A DNA stretch of 64,000 nt from Nakamurella endophytica (GTDB lineage Bacteria; Actinomycetota; Actinomycetes; Mycobacteriales; Nakamurellaceae): NCBI RefSeq assembly GCF_014646215.1, contig NZ_BMNA01000002.1:428874-492873 (forward strand). The letters run 5' to 3'. The notes under the pieces are model-generated. The model made no database searches and had not been told where the DNA came from. It was given only the letters and a program-made list of their open reading frames with translations. How positions within the stretch are numbered: position 1 is the stretch's first letter; each line of letters starts with the position of its first letter. Both the position numbers and the translations under genes were made by a program. This document shows, one piece after another, positions 34,467 to 42,754 of the stretch.

Positions 34467-35312
34467 ATGACCGAGGGCACCGAGAACGCAGCGGCCACCA
34501 CCCCGTCCCCGCCCGCGGCGGCCGCCACCGCCGGTGCGGCCGCGGACGGGCACTTCGAGACGGCCATCGCCGGGCGGCACATCGCCAAGCGGTTCGGCCA
34601 CGTGCAGGCCCTCACCGACGCGAACGTGACCGTGCGGGCCGGCGAGGTGGTCGCGCTGTTCGGCGACAACGGCGCCGGGAAGTCGACGTTCCTCAAGACG
34701 CTCATCGGCATGATCAAGCCGGACGCCGGCGAGTTCGTCGTCGCGGACCGGCCTGTCTCGTTCTCCTCCATCCGCGACGCCCAGGACGCCGGCGTGGAGT
34801 GCGTGCACCAGGACCTGGCGCTGGCGCCGGACCTGTCCGTGGTGGACAACATGTTCCTGGGCAACGAGATGCGGCACCGCGGCGTGCTCGGCCGGCTGGG
34901 CGTGGTCAACCGGCGGGAGATGACCGAGCGGGCGGACGCCGCGCTGCGCGAACTGTCGATCAAACTGCCGTCGTTGAAGGTGGACATCAGCGCGCTGTCC
35001 GGCGGGCAGAAGCAGGCGCTCGCCGTCGCCAGGGCCGTCATGTGGGGGCACACCGCGGTGCTGATGGACGAGCCCACGGCCGCTCTCGGGGCGCGGCAGA
35101 GCGCCATCGTCTGCGACCTCATGCGCACCGTGGCCGAGCGCGGCCTGGGCGTGCTGGTCGTCTCGCACGACCTGCCCCGGGTCCTCAAGGTCGCGGACCG
35201 GGTCACCATCCTGTGGCGCGGCGTGACGGCGCTCGAGGCGCCGGCGGCCGACCTCACCGTGCCGGACGTCGTGGCCACCATGGTGGGCTACGGAAGGGAC
35301 AACGCCGCATGA
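34467..35312 (+). CDS. Sugar ABC transporter ATP-binding protein (single domain)
   Basis: A 281-residue ATPase with one nucleotide-binding domain: Walker A FGDNGAGKSTFLK (near 66), Q-loop region VECVHQDLALAP, signature LSGGQKQALA (near 178), Walker B VLMDEPTAALG (near 200) and switch His in VVSHDLPRV. The first 28 residues are an Ala/Thr/Pro linker. Most sugar importers of this type use a double-domain ATPase (RbsA-like), so this single-domain form resembles FrcA-like systems and should work as a homodimer. Its stop overlaps the permease start by 4 bp. Confidence 0.93.
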   Translation: MTEGTENAAATTPSPPAAAATAGAAADGHFETAIAGRHIAKRFGHVQALTDANVTVRAGEVVALFGDNGAGKSTFLKTLIGMIKPDAGEFVVADRPVSFSSIRDAQDAGVECVHQDLALAPDLSVVDNMFLGNEMRHRGVLGRLGVVNRREMTERADAALRELSIKLPSLKVDISALSGGQKQALAVARAVMWGHTAVLMDEPTAALGARQSAIVCDLMRTVAERGLGVLVVSHDLPRVLKVADRVTILWRGVTALEAPAADLTVPDVVATMVGYGRDNAA

Positions 35313-36394
35313 GCACCGTCATGTCCGGGCGCTCGCGTCGCGCCAAGGCACCGGACGACCTCGACCCGGACATCCGGGCCGTCGCTCCGCAGTCGCCGCT
35401 GCGGCGGCTGTTCCGCGAGACCGGCACCTGGATCCTGGTCCTGGACGTCTTCCTGGTCCTGCTGTTCGGTGCGCTCTCGGACAACTTCGTCTTCTGGAGC
35501 CAGACCAACGTCCAGGCCCTGATGATCAACGGCACCGAGGCGCTGCTGTTGGCGCTCGGCCTGGCGATGCTGCTCGGTGCCGGCGCGTTCGACCTGTCCG
35601 TCGGGTCCAACCTGGTCCTGTCGTCGGTGCTCGGCGCGCTGACCATCAAGGGCATCGCCGGACCGCCCGACGCCGACGGCAACTACCATAACCTTGGCGT
35701 GGCCATCCTTCTCGGTGCGGTGGTCTGCATCGGCACCGGCGTGGTCTACGGCATCGTCAACGGCATCCTGATCGCCTACTTCGACATCAACTCCTTGATC
35801 GCCACCCTCGGCACCATGGGCATCGGCACCGGCGCCGCGCTGGTGATCACCCAGGGCGGCGACGTGACCTCCGTGCCGTCGCAGCTGCAGTCCGAGTTCG
35901 GGCTGGCGTCGCTGTGGGGCTTCCTGCCCTACCCGGCGCTGGTCGCCATCGTCGCGGCCGTCGTGCTGTGGTGGTTGCTGCGCTACACCCGCTACGGGAT
36001 CCGCACCCTGGCACTGGGTTCCGAACGGACGTCCGCCGAGCGCGCCGGCATCCGCGTCAAGCGGCACCTGGTGTCCCTGGCCGCCATCGCCGGCGGCCTG
36101 GCGGGACTGGCCGGCTTCGTGGACATCTCGCGCTACGGGTCCACCGCTGTGGCCGGCCACGTGCAGGACCCGCTCGTCGCCATCACCGCCGTGGTGATCG
36201 GCGGCACCCTCATCGAGGGCGGCAAGGTCAGCATCGTCGGCGTCATCTGGGGCACGGTGCTCGCCATCGTGCTGCAGACGGGGCTGATCATCCTGGGCTT
36301 CCAGTCCTTCTACCAACTGATCGCGATCGGAGTCGTGTTGATCGTCGCTGTGGGTCTCGACCGCTACCGCGTCCGCCGGCGGGGTGACCGATGA
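35309..36394 (+). CDS. Sugar ABC transporter permease (RbsC/FrcC-like)
   Basis: A 361-residue inner-membrane protein with about nine hydrophobic segments and the family signature ERAGIRVKRHLVSLAAIAGGLAGLAGF (near 240-265, named as the region before the C-terminal helices). It forms the membrane channel for the ABC importer with the 281-residue ATPase and the binding lipoprotein. The ATG overlaps the ATPase stop (ATGA), and the TGA overlaps the lactonase ATG in the same way. Confidence 0.93.
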   Translation: MSTVMSGRSRRAKAPDDLDPDIRAVAPQSPLRRLFRETGTWILVLDVFLVLLFGALSDNFVFWSQTNVQALMINGTEALLLALGLAMLLGAGAFDLSVGSNLVLSSVLGALTIKGIAGPPDADGNYHNLGVAILLGAVVCIGTGVVYGIVNGILIAYFDINSLIATLGTMGIGTGAALVITQGGDVTSVPSQLQSEFGLASLWGFLPYPALVAIVAAVVLWWLLRYTRYGIRTLALGSERTSAERAGIRVKRHLVSLAAIAGGLAGLAGFVDISRYGSTAVAGHVQDPLVAITAVVIGGTLIEGGKVSIVGVIWGTVLAIVLQTGLIILGFQSFYQLIAIGVVLIVAVGLDRYRVRRRGDR

Positions 36395-37503
36395 CCGCCA
36401 CCGGACCGGCTACCGGGTCCGCCACCCCCTCCGCCACCACCGGCCAGCGGCTGGTCATCGGCACCTACACCGAGCGGCTGCCGCACGTGGACGGCAAGGC
36501 GCCGGGCATCCTGGAGACCGACTACCAGGAGGGCGGTCTCGGGGAACTCGCCACGACCGCGCAGGTGCGCAACCCGTCCTGGGTCGCGGTGACCGGGGAC
36601 GGCCGGTTCCTGTACTCCGTCGTGGAGACCACGGAGTTCGAGGGTCGACCGGGCGGCGGCGTCGCCGCCTTCGCCCGGGACCCGCGGACCGGTGCGCTGA
36701 CGCCGATCGGCACCGCGCCGTCCGGCGGCACCGAGCCGGCCCACCTCGCGCTGGATCCCGACGAGCGGTTCGTGCTGGTCGCCAACTACCGCACCGGCTC
36801 CGTGGCGGTGTTCGCCCGGCAGCCCGACGGCGGGCTCGGCGAGCGGGTGGAGCACGTGCAGCACGAGGGGTCGAGCACCCACCCCGTCCGGCAGACCGGC
36901 CCGCACGCGCACCAGGTCCTGTTCGACCCGGTCACCGGCCTGGTGTGGGTGCCCGACCTGGGGCTGGACGCCGTGCTGTGCTACCGGCTGGAGGCCGACG
37001 GGCGGCTCACCGAGCGGCCGGAGCTGCGGATCGGCACGGTGCCCGGCGCCGGACCCCGGCACCTGGCGTTCCACCCGGACGGCCGACACCTGTTCCTGCT
37101 CAACGAGTTGGACAACACGCTGGTCGTGCTCCGCCGGTCCGGGGACGGCTTCGAGCAGGTGCAGGTCGCCTCGACGCTGCCCGAGGACTGGTCCGGCCAC
37201 AACCAGACGAGCGCGGTCCGCGCGTCGACGTCCGGTCGCTGGGTGTGGGCGGCGAACCGCGGCCACGACAGCATCGCCATGTTCGCCGTGGACCCGGAGA
37301 GCTCCCGGGTGGAGCTGCGGCACGTCGAGCCGACCCGCGGCAGCGAGCCGCGCGACTTCATCGAGACGCCCGACGGGCACCTGCTGGTGGCCAACCAGGA
37401 CAGCGACGCGGTGGTGACCCTGGCGGTCGACGAGGACGGCGGCCGGCTGTCCCTCGTCGGGACGCACGCCGTGCCGACCCCCGTCTGCCTGGTGCTGTGC
37501 TGA
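36391..37503 (+). CDS. Lactonase-family (YbhE/6-phosphogluconolactonase-like) seven-bladed propeller
   Basis: A 370-residue beta-propeller of the Pgl/YbhE lactonase family: RNPSWVAVTGDGRFLYSV, PAHLALDPDERFVLVANY, TGPHAHQVLFDP, GPRHLAFHPDGRHLFLLNE and EPRDFIETPDGHLLVANQ. It would hydrolyse an aldono- or cyclic lactone to the open acid. It has no signal peptide, so it acts in the cytosol. The 4-bp overlap with the permease gene and the downstream GMC oxidoreductase suggest that it opens the lactone formed by that oxidoreductase. Confidence 0.88.
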   Translation: MTATGPATGSATPSATTGQRLVIGTYTERLPHVDGKAPGILETDYQEGGLGELATTAQVRNPSWVAVTGDGRFLYSVVETTEFEGRPGGGVAAFARDPRTGALTPIGTAPSGGTEPAHLALDPDERFVLVANYRTGSVAVFARQPDGGLGERVEHVQHEGSSTHPVRQTGPHAHQVLFDPVTGLVWVPDLGLDAVLCYRLEADGRLTERPELRIGTVPGAGPRHLAFHPDGRHLFLLNELDNTLVVLRRSGDGFEQVQVASTLPEDWSGHNQTSAVRASTSGRWVWAANRGHDSIAMFAVDPESSRVELRHVEPTRGSEPRDFIETPDGHLLVANQDSDAVVTLAVDEDGGRLSLVGTHAVPTPVCLVLC

Positions 37504-37528
37504 CCGCGCCGCGGTCGCGGCGGCGCGG
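37504..37528 (+). other. GC hairpin before the GMC oxidoreductase gene
   Basis: CCGCGCCGC (37504-37512), 7-nt loop, GCGGCGCGG (37520-37528): a perfect 9-bp stem just 6 nt before GTG 37535. It could lower expression of the oxidoreductase and kinase relative to the transporter genes. Confidence 0.55.
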
Positions 37529-37534
37529 TACACC

Positions 37535-39598
37535 GTGATCCCGGCGGCCCACCGCGGGACGCTGGCAGCGGTGCTCGACGTCCTGGTGCCGGCCGACGGG
37601 TACCCGTCCGCGGTGGACGCCGGTGCGCTGCCCTGGTTCGACCGGCTCGCCACCGGGCCGCACGCGGCCCTGTGGGCGGACGTGCTGGGGCCGGGGCTGG
37701 CTGCGCTGCAGGCCGAGGGCCGTCCGGTGGACGCCACCCTGGTCGGCGAGCTGGAGACCGCGGACCACCGGGCCGGGTGGCCGGTGCCACCGGCCCGTCT
37801 GGTCTCGACGCTGGTCGGGCTGGCGGCACAGGCGTACTACGGGCAGCGGGACAGTCCCGCGTGGGACGAGATCGGCTACCGCGCCGCGCCCGACCGCGCG
37901 CCGGGCGCGCCGGTGCGGTTCCCGTGGCTCCCGCAGGCCGGGCTGGACGAGGTCGAGGACCGCTACGACGTCGTGGTCGTCGGCGCCGGCGCGGGGGGCG
38001 GGGTGGCCGCCCGGGTGCTCTCCGACGCCGGCGCCCGGGTGCTGGTGGTCGAGCGCGGCCGGTTGCTCGGCCCCGACGAGGTCGGCCGGGACCACCTGGC
38101 CAACCACCGGTTGCCGGTCTACGGACACAACACGGGTGCGTCCAGGGGCAACCCGCGGGTGGTGGCCGGCCCGGACGGCGCGGACGTCACCGTGCCGGAC
38201 GAGCACGACCCGCGGTGGAGCAACAACGCCCAGACCGTGGGCGGCGGCACCCGGGTCTACCAGGGCATGGCGTGGCGGTTCCACCCGGACGACTTCCGGA
38301 TGGCGTCCCTGCACGGGGTGCCCGAGGACAGCTCGCTGGCCGACTGGCCACTGACCTACGACGATCTCGAGCCGTTCTACCGCCGGGCCGAGTGGGAGTT
38401 CGGCGTCTGCGGCGACGGCGCGGCCCACGCCCGGCAGGGGCCGCGCAGCGCTCCCTATCCCCTGCCGCCGTTCCCGGACAACCCGGAGGCCGTGGCGTTG
38501 CGAGCCGGTGCCGCCGCGCTCGGCCTGACCACCGGGCCGGTGCCGCTGCTGATCAACTCGGTGCCCCGAGCCGGCCGGGCGGCCTGCGTGCGGTGCGGCG
38601 AGTGCGTCGGCTTCGCCTGCCCGTCCGACGCCAAGAACGGCAGCCACAACACCGTGCTGCCGCTGGCTCTGGCCACCGGCCGCTGCACCCTGCTGTCCGG
38701 TGCCCGGGTCGAGCAGGTCGAGGTCGACGGCACGGGCGCGGCGAGCGGGGTCCGCGTCGTCGACGTCCGCACCGGGCGGCGCCGGCGGGTCGCCGCGCGG
38801 ACCGTCGTGCTGGCCGCCGGTGCGGTGGAGACGGCGCGGCTGCTGCTCGCGAGCCGGACCGCCGACCATCCCGGTGGCCTGGGCAACCGGCACGACCAGG
38901 TTGGCCGGCACCTGCAGGGTCACGTCTACGCCGGCGCCTACGGCTACTTCCCGGACCCGGTCCAGGACTCCGCGGGTCCCGGCGTCAGCATCGCCACGCT
39001 GGACTACGTGCAGGACCGCGACGGCACCGCCGTCAGCGGCGGCGTCCTGGCCAACGAGGTGGTGAAACTGCCCGTGCTGTACTGGCTCTGGGGTGCCGCC
39101 GGGCCGGACGCGCCCCGCTGGGGTGCGCTCGGCAAGGCCGCGGTGCGCGACCGGTACCGCCGCACCGGCCACGTCTGGGGCCCGGTGCAGGAGGTGCCGT
39201 CCCCCCGGTCGCGGGTGACCCTGGCCGCCGGGGTCCGGGACGCGCACGGTGCCGCGGTGGCGCGGCTGTCCGGCGGCGTGCATCCGGAGACGCTGCGGGC
39301 CGCGGAACTGCACCGCGACCGGGCGGCCCGGTGGCTGTCCGCCAGCGGCGCCGACGCGGTATGGAGCCCGCCGCCGCCCGCCGGGCTGTCCGCCGGGCAG
39401 CACCAGGCCGGCACCGCCCGCATGGGCACCGACCCCGGCACGTCCGTCACCGACCCCCACGGCCGGGTGCACGGCCACCCGGGTCTGTGGGTCATGGACG
39501 CCTCGCTGCACGTGACCAACGGCGGCGTGAACCCCGTGCTGACGGTGCTCGCGCTGGCCTATCGCAACAGCGCCGCACTGGCGCGGCAGGGATGGTGA
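37535..39598 (+). CDS. GMC oxidoreductase with N-terminal gluconate 2-dehydrogenase subunit 3-like domain
   Basis: A 687-residue flavoprotein fusion. Residues about 1-110 (LAAVLDVLVPADGYPSAVDAG...) resemble the small subunit 3 of membrane gluconate/fructose-type dehydrogenases. The rest is a GMC oxidoreductase: FAD dinucleotide fold VVVVGAGAGGGVAARVL (near 146), a Cys cluster CVRCGECVGFAC (CX2CX2CX4C, near 350-362), and a C-terminal catalytic region WVMDASLHVTNGGVNP. It should oxidise a sugar or polyol to a lactone or keto-sugar. No export signal is visible. The following kinase gene overlaps its stop. Electron acceptor and substrate are not known. Confidence 0.88.
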   Translation: MIPAAHRGTLAAVLDVLVPADGYPSAVDAGALPWFDRLATGPHAALWADVLGPGLAALQAEGRPVDATLVGELETADHRAGWPVPPARLVSTLVGLAAQAYYGQRDSPAWDEIGYRAAPDRAPGAPVRFPWLPQAGLDEVEDRYDVVVVGAGAGGGVAARVLSDAGARVLVVERGRLLGPDEVGRDHLANHRLPVYGHNTGASRGNPRVVAGPDGADVTVPDEHDPRWSNNAQTVGGGTRVYQGMAWRFHPDDFRMASLHGVPEDSSLADWPLTYDDLEPFYRRAEWEFGVCGDGAAHARQGPRSAPYPLPPFPDNPEAVALRAGAAALGLTTGPVPLLINSVPRAGRAACVRCGECVGFACPSDAKNGSHNTVLPLALATGRCTLLSGARVEQVEVDGTGAASGVRVVDVRTGRRRRVAARTVVLAAGAVETARLLLASRTADHPGGLGNRHDQVGRHLQGHVYAGAYGYFPDPVQDSAGPGVSIATLDYVQDRDGTAVSGGVLANEVVKLPVLYWLWGAAGPDAPRWGALGKAAVRDRYRRTGHVWGPVQEVPSPRSRVTLAAGVRDAHGAAVARLSGGVHPETLRAAELHRDRAARWLSASGADAVWSPPPPAGLSAGQHQAGTARMGTDPGTSVTDPHGRVHGHPGLWVMDASLHVTNGGVNPVLTVLALAYRNSAALARQGW

Positions 39599-41127
39599 GC
39601 AGGGTGGCCTCGATGCGGGACTGCGTGGTGTCGGTGGACATCGGTTCCGGTGGTGTGCGGGCCCGGGCGCACGACCGGGCCCTGCGGACCGTGGCGGAGG
39701 CCGGCCTGGAGGTCGCCACCCGGGTCGGCGCGGACGGCGCCTCCACCCAGGATCTGACCGAGGTGGTCGCCGCCGTCGACGCCGCGGTGCGCCGGGTCGC
39801 CGCGGCGCCCGGGGTGCGCGTCCGCGCGCTGGCCGCGTCCGGCACCGCGAGCAGCCTGGTGCTGCCGGCCCGGTCCGGCACCGGGCCGGCCCCGGAGGAA
39901 CGGGCCGGCACCGACGGCACCGACGGCACCGACGCCGGGGACGGCGGGGCGGGCGGTTCTGACGGTGGCGGCACCGTCGTGCTCTGGTCGGACACCCGGG
40001 CGCACCGGGCGGGGCTGCAGCTGACCCCCGAGCTCGTCGACGCCTACCGGCGCACCGTCTGCCCCCCGGACGCCAGCTACTGGCCGGCGAAGATCCGGTG
40101 GGCCCGGGACGCCGGCCTGCCGCGGGCGGCCGCCCTGCTCGGCGTCAAGGACGAGGTGTTCCGGCGCTGGACCGGCCGGTGCTGGACGGACCCCATGACG
40201 GCCGCCGCCACCGGCCTGTTCGACAGCGAGAGGTGGGAGTGGGACGCCGCGCTCACCGACCGGCTGCAGGTCGACGCCGAGATGCTGCCCGCGGTCCGCG
40301 CCGCGACCGACCAGGCCCCGCTGGGCGCGGGCGCCGCCGACCGGCTCGGCCTGCCGGGCGGGCTGCCGGTGGTGCTCGGCGGGATGGACGGGCCGCTGAC
40401 CCAGATCGGCGCCGCCGGATTCGAGTCCGGCATCGCCAGCTGCACGATCGGCACCAGCATCGCCTACCGCGCCGGGCTCGGGCACCGGGCGGTCGACCCG
40501 TCCCGCCGGGTGTGGTGTTACCCGGTCACCCCGGACCGGTGGGTGGCCGGCGGCGCCGGCAGCAACGGCGGCAACGTCCTCACCTGGTTGCAGGGCACCT
40601 GGGCCGCCGGCAGCTCGCTGGCCGGCACGCTCGCCGCCGGTTTCTCGGTACCGGCCGATCCGGAGCTGGTCTTCGTGCCGTACCTGCACGGCGAGCGGGC
40701 CCCGGTGTGGCGGTCCGACCTCCGGGCGGCACTGGTGGGTCTGGCGGCCCACCACGGCCCGGCCGACGTGGCCAGGGCCACGCTCACCGGGGTGGCCGCC
40801 GCGGCCGTCGAGCTCGCCGACGCGGTCACCGCCGTCGCCGGCCCGGCCGGCGAGGTGCGGCTGTCCGGCGGGTTCGTGCAGGAACCGCGGTGGGTGCAAC
40901 TGCTGACCGACGCCGTCGGCCGGCGCACCGCGCTGCCCGACCCGGCCACCGCGACCTCGACCGGGCTGGCCCTGCTGGCCTGGGCGGCCGTCGAGGACAT
41001 CCCGCCGGACCAGGTGTTCCAGCCGACCACCGGCGAGTCGTGGGAGCCGGATCCGCGGGCCCACGCCGCCCTGCGGGCGACCGCCGCCCGGGTCGCCGGT
41101 TTCCGCGAGCTGCTCTGGCCGTCCTGA
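39592..41127 (+). CDS. FGGY-family carbohydrate kinase (gluconokinase-like)
   Basis: A 511-residue sugar kinase of the FGGY family. The N-terminal ATP/sugar domain starts with SVDIGSGGVRARAHD, and the C-terminal domain has GGMDGPLTQIG, TIGTSIAYRAG and GEVRLSGGFVQEPRW. An Asp/Gly/Thr-rich insert (about 100-130) is probably disordered. It would phosphorylate a sugar acid or sugar; closeness to the lactonase and oxidoreductase favours an aldonate. The start overlaps the GMC stop (ATG 39592, GTG 39595 or ATG 39613 are all possible). It is the last gene of the rightward locus. Confidence 0.88.
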   Translation: MVSRVASMRDCVVSVDIGSGGVRARAHDRALRTVAEAGLEVATRVGADGASTQDLTEVVAAVDAAVRRVAAAPGVRVRALAASGTASSLVLPARSGTGPAPEERAGTDGTDGTDAGDGGAGGSDGGGTVVLWSDTRAHRAGLQLTPELVDAYRRTVCPPDASYWPAKIRWARDAGLPRAAALLGVKDEVFRRWTGRCWTDPMTAAATGLFDSERWEWDAALTDRLQVDAEMLPAVRAATDQAPLGAGAADRLGLPGGLPVVLGGMDGPLTQIGAAGFESGIASCTIGTSIAYRAGLGHRAVDPSRRVWCYPVTPDRWVAGGAGSNGGNVLTWLQGTWAAGSSLAGTLAAGFSVPADPELVFVPYLHGERAPVWRSDLRAALVGLAAHHGPADVARATLTGVAAAAVELADAVTAVAGPAGEVRLSGGFVQEPRWVQLLTDAVGRRTALPDPATATSTGLALLAWAAVEDIPPDQVFQPTTGESWEPDPRAHAALRATAARVAGFRELLWPS

Positions 41128-41217
41128 CCGACCCGGCCGGTTCCGGCCGGCCGACCCTGCGGCCGGTTCCTGCCGGCTGCCCCCCGCCTGTCGGTTCCTG
41201 CCGAGCCTGCCGATCGG

Positions 41218-42024
41218 TCAGGCCCGCTGCTCGGCGACGGAGTTGCCGCCGTCGACCACCACCGTCTGCCCGGTCAGGTAGCCGGCGCCGGGCGACGCCA
41301 GGAACACGATCACGGCGGCGACCTCGTCGGCGGTCCCGCTGCGGCCGAGCGGGGTGTGCCGGCCCTGGCGCGCCTCGTCGGCCGTCTGGGACCCGGTGGC
41401 GATCCAGCCCGGGGCCACCGCGTTGACGGTCACACCCCGGGGACCCAGGTCGACCGCCAGCGCCCTGGCCAGGCCGGTGAGGCCGGCCTTGGCGGCCGCG
41501 TACACCGGGTCGTCGCGCATGGCCATCACCGGTCCGGTCACGCTGGACACCAGGACGATCCGGCCACCGGGCGCGGTCAGCAGCGGCAGCACCGCACGGG
41601 TGACCAGGTAGGCGGTGTCCAGGTTCCGGGCCAGCCCGGCCCGCCACACCGCCGGCGTGACCTCGGACAGCGGCCCGTCCTCCGGTTCCGGCGACGCCGC
41701 GGACACCATCCCGGCGTTGTTCACCAGCACGTCCACCCGGCCCCAGCGGTCCCGGGCGGCCGCCGCGACCCGGTCGGCGCCGTCCGGGCCGGTCAGGTCC
41801 GCGACCACCGCGCCGACGTCGTGCCCGGCGGTGGCGAGCTCCGCCGCCCGGTCGTGGATGCGGCCGGTGGTCCCGGTGACGAGCACCGCCGCGCCGAGCC
41901 GAGACAGCAGGCGGGCGGTCGCCAGGCCGATACCGGACGGGCTCCCGGCCCCGGTCACCACGGCCACCCGGCCGGACAGGTCGAACGGTGCCGGGACCGT
42001 GCCCACCGCCGCGCCGTCCGCCAC
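41218..42024 (-). CDS. Short-chain dehydrogenase/reductase
   Basis: A 268-residue Rossmann-fold oxidoreductase. The NAD(P) site is VVTGAGSPSGIGLATARLL, then VLVNNAGMV, the catalytic Ser in VLVSSVTG and the YAAAK pair (YxxxK), and a C-terminal PGWIATGSQT. It faces the sugar locus convergently (90-nt gap of short GC-rich repeats), so it may act on the same sugar or polyol, but it is not in that operon. GTG 42024 was chosen; a GTG at 42006 is also in frame. Divergent Nudix gene follows. Confidence 0.88.
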   Translation of the reverse strand: MADGAAVGTVPAPFDLSGRVAVVTGAGSPSGIGLATARLLSRLGAAVLVTGTTGRIHDRAAELATAGHDVGAVVADLTGPDGADRVAAAARDRWGRVDVLVNNAGMVSAASPEPEDGPLSEVTPAVWRAGLARNLDTAYLVTRAVLPLLTAPGGRIVLVSSVTGPVMAMRDDPVYAAAKAGLTGLARALAVDLGPRGVTVNAVAPGWIATGSQTADEARQGRHTPLGRSGTADEVAAVIVFLASPGAGYLTGQTVVVDGGNSVAEQRA

Positions 42025-42169
42025 CGCACCATCGTGCCGGTCGGCCCCCCGCGTACCGTCGGCGACCGGCCGGGGCGCAGGGACGGATGCCTGCCGGCGT
42101 GCGGGGTACCGCCCTCCCGGCGGGACGGCACGGAGGCCCGGGACGGGCACGGACGGACGGGCGGCACGG

Positions 42170-42619
42170 GTGGACCACGACGGTGACGGCTGGGTGCGGT
42201 GCTCGCTGGGGCACCGTCACTGGGGCCGGTTCGGCGCCGCCGGGCTGCTCGTCCATCGGGACGGGTCGGTGCTGCTGCAGCACCGCTCCGACGCCGTCGC
42301 GCATCCCGGGACCTGGAGCGTGCCGGGCGGGGCCCGGGACAGCCACGAGAGCCCCGAGCAGGCCGCGCTCCGCGAGGCGGGCGAGGAGGCCGGCATCCGC
42401 CCGGCGGACGTGCGGCCGGTGGGCAGCCACGTCGACGACCACGGCGGCTGGTCCTACGTCACGGTCGTGGCGTCCTGGCTGCGGCCGCTCCGCCTGCGGC
42501 CGAACTGGGAGGGCGCCGAGCTGCGCTGGCTGCCGATCGACGAGGTGACCGCGCTGCCGCTGCACCCGCACTTCGCCGAATCCTGGACGGAGGTCCGGGC
42601 GATCACCCGGCACGCCTGA
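42170..42619 (+). CDS. Nudix hydrolase
   Basis: A 149-residue Nudix protein with a full Nudix box (GGARDSHESPEQAALREAGEEAG, given only as the region near residue 55-78 with catalytic Glu pair in REAGEEAG). It resembles MutT/NUDT-type sanitising pyrophosphatases; the substrate could be 8-oxo-dGTP or a nucleotide sugar. GTG 42170 is the first start after the short divergent gap to the SDR gene. No operon partner is evident. Confidence 0.88.
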   Translation: MDHDGDGWVRCSLGHRHWGRFGAAGLLVHRDGSVLLQHRSDAVAHPGTWSVPGGARDSHESPEQAALREAGEEAGIRPADVRPVGSHVDDHGGWSYVTVVASWLRPLRLRPNWEGAELRWLPIDEVTALPLHPHFAESWTEVRAITRHA

Positions 42620-42754
42620 CTTCGGCGCCCGGCACCGGACCCGGGAGCCGCACCCGGGTGCCGGTGACGGGATCGGGCGCAGGGCCCGACGGGGTCTGCG
42701 CCGCAGGCACCCGTCGTCGGTGTCCGGAGTCCGTCGAGGGGAACAGCACCGGTC

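Noticed and set aside
41128-41217. GGCCGG and CGGTTCCTGCCG repeats as a mobile element end or CRISPR
   Set aside because: Too short and irregular, with no insertion-sequence gene; more likely convergent terminator hairpins.
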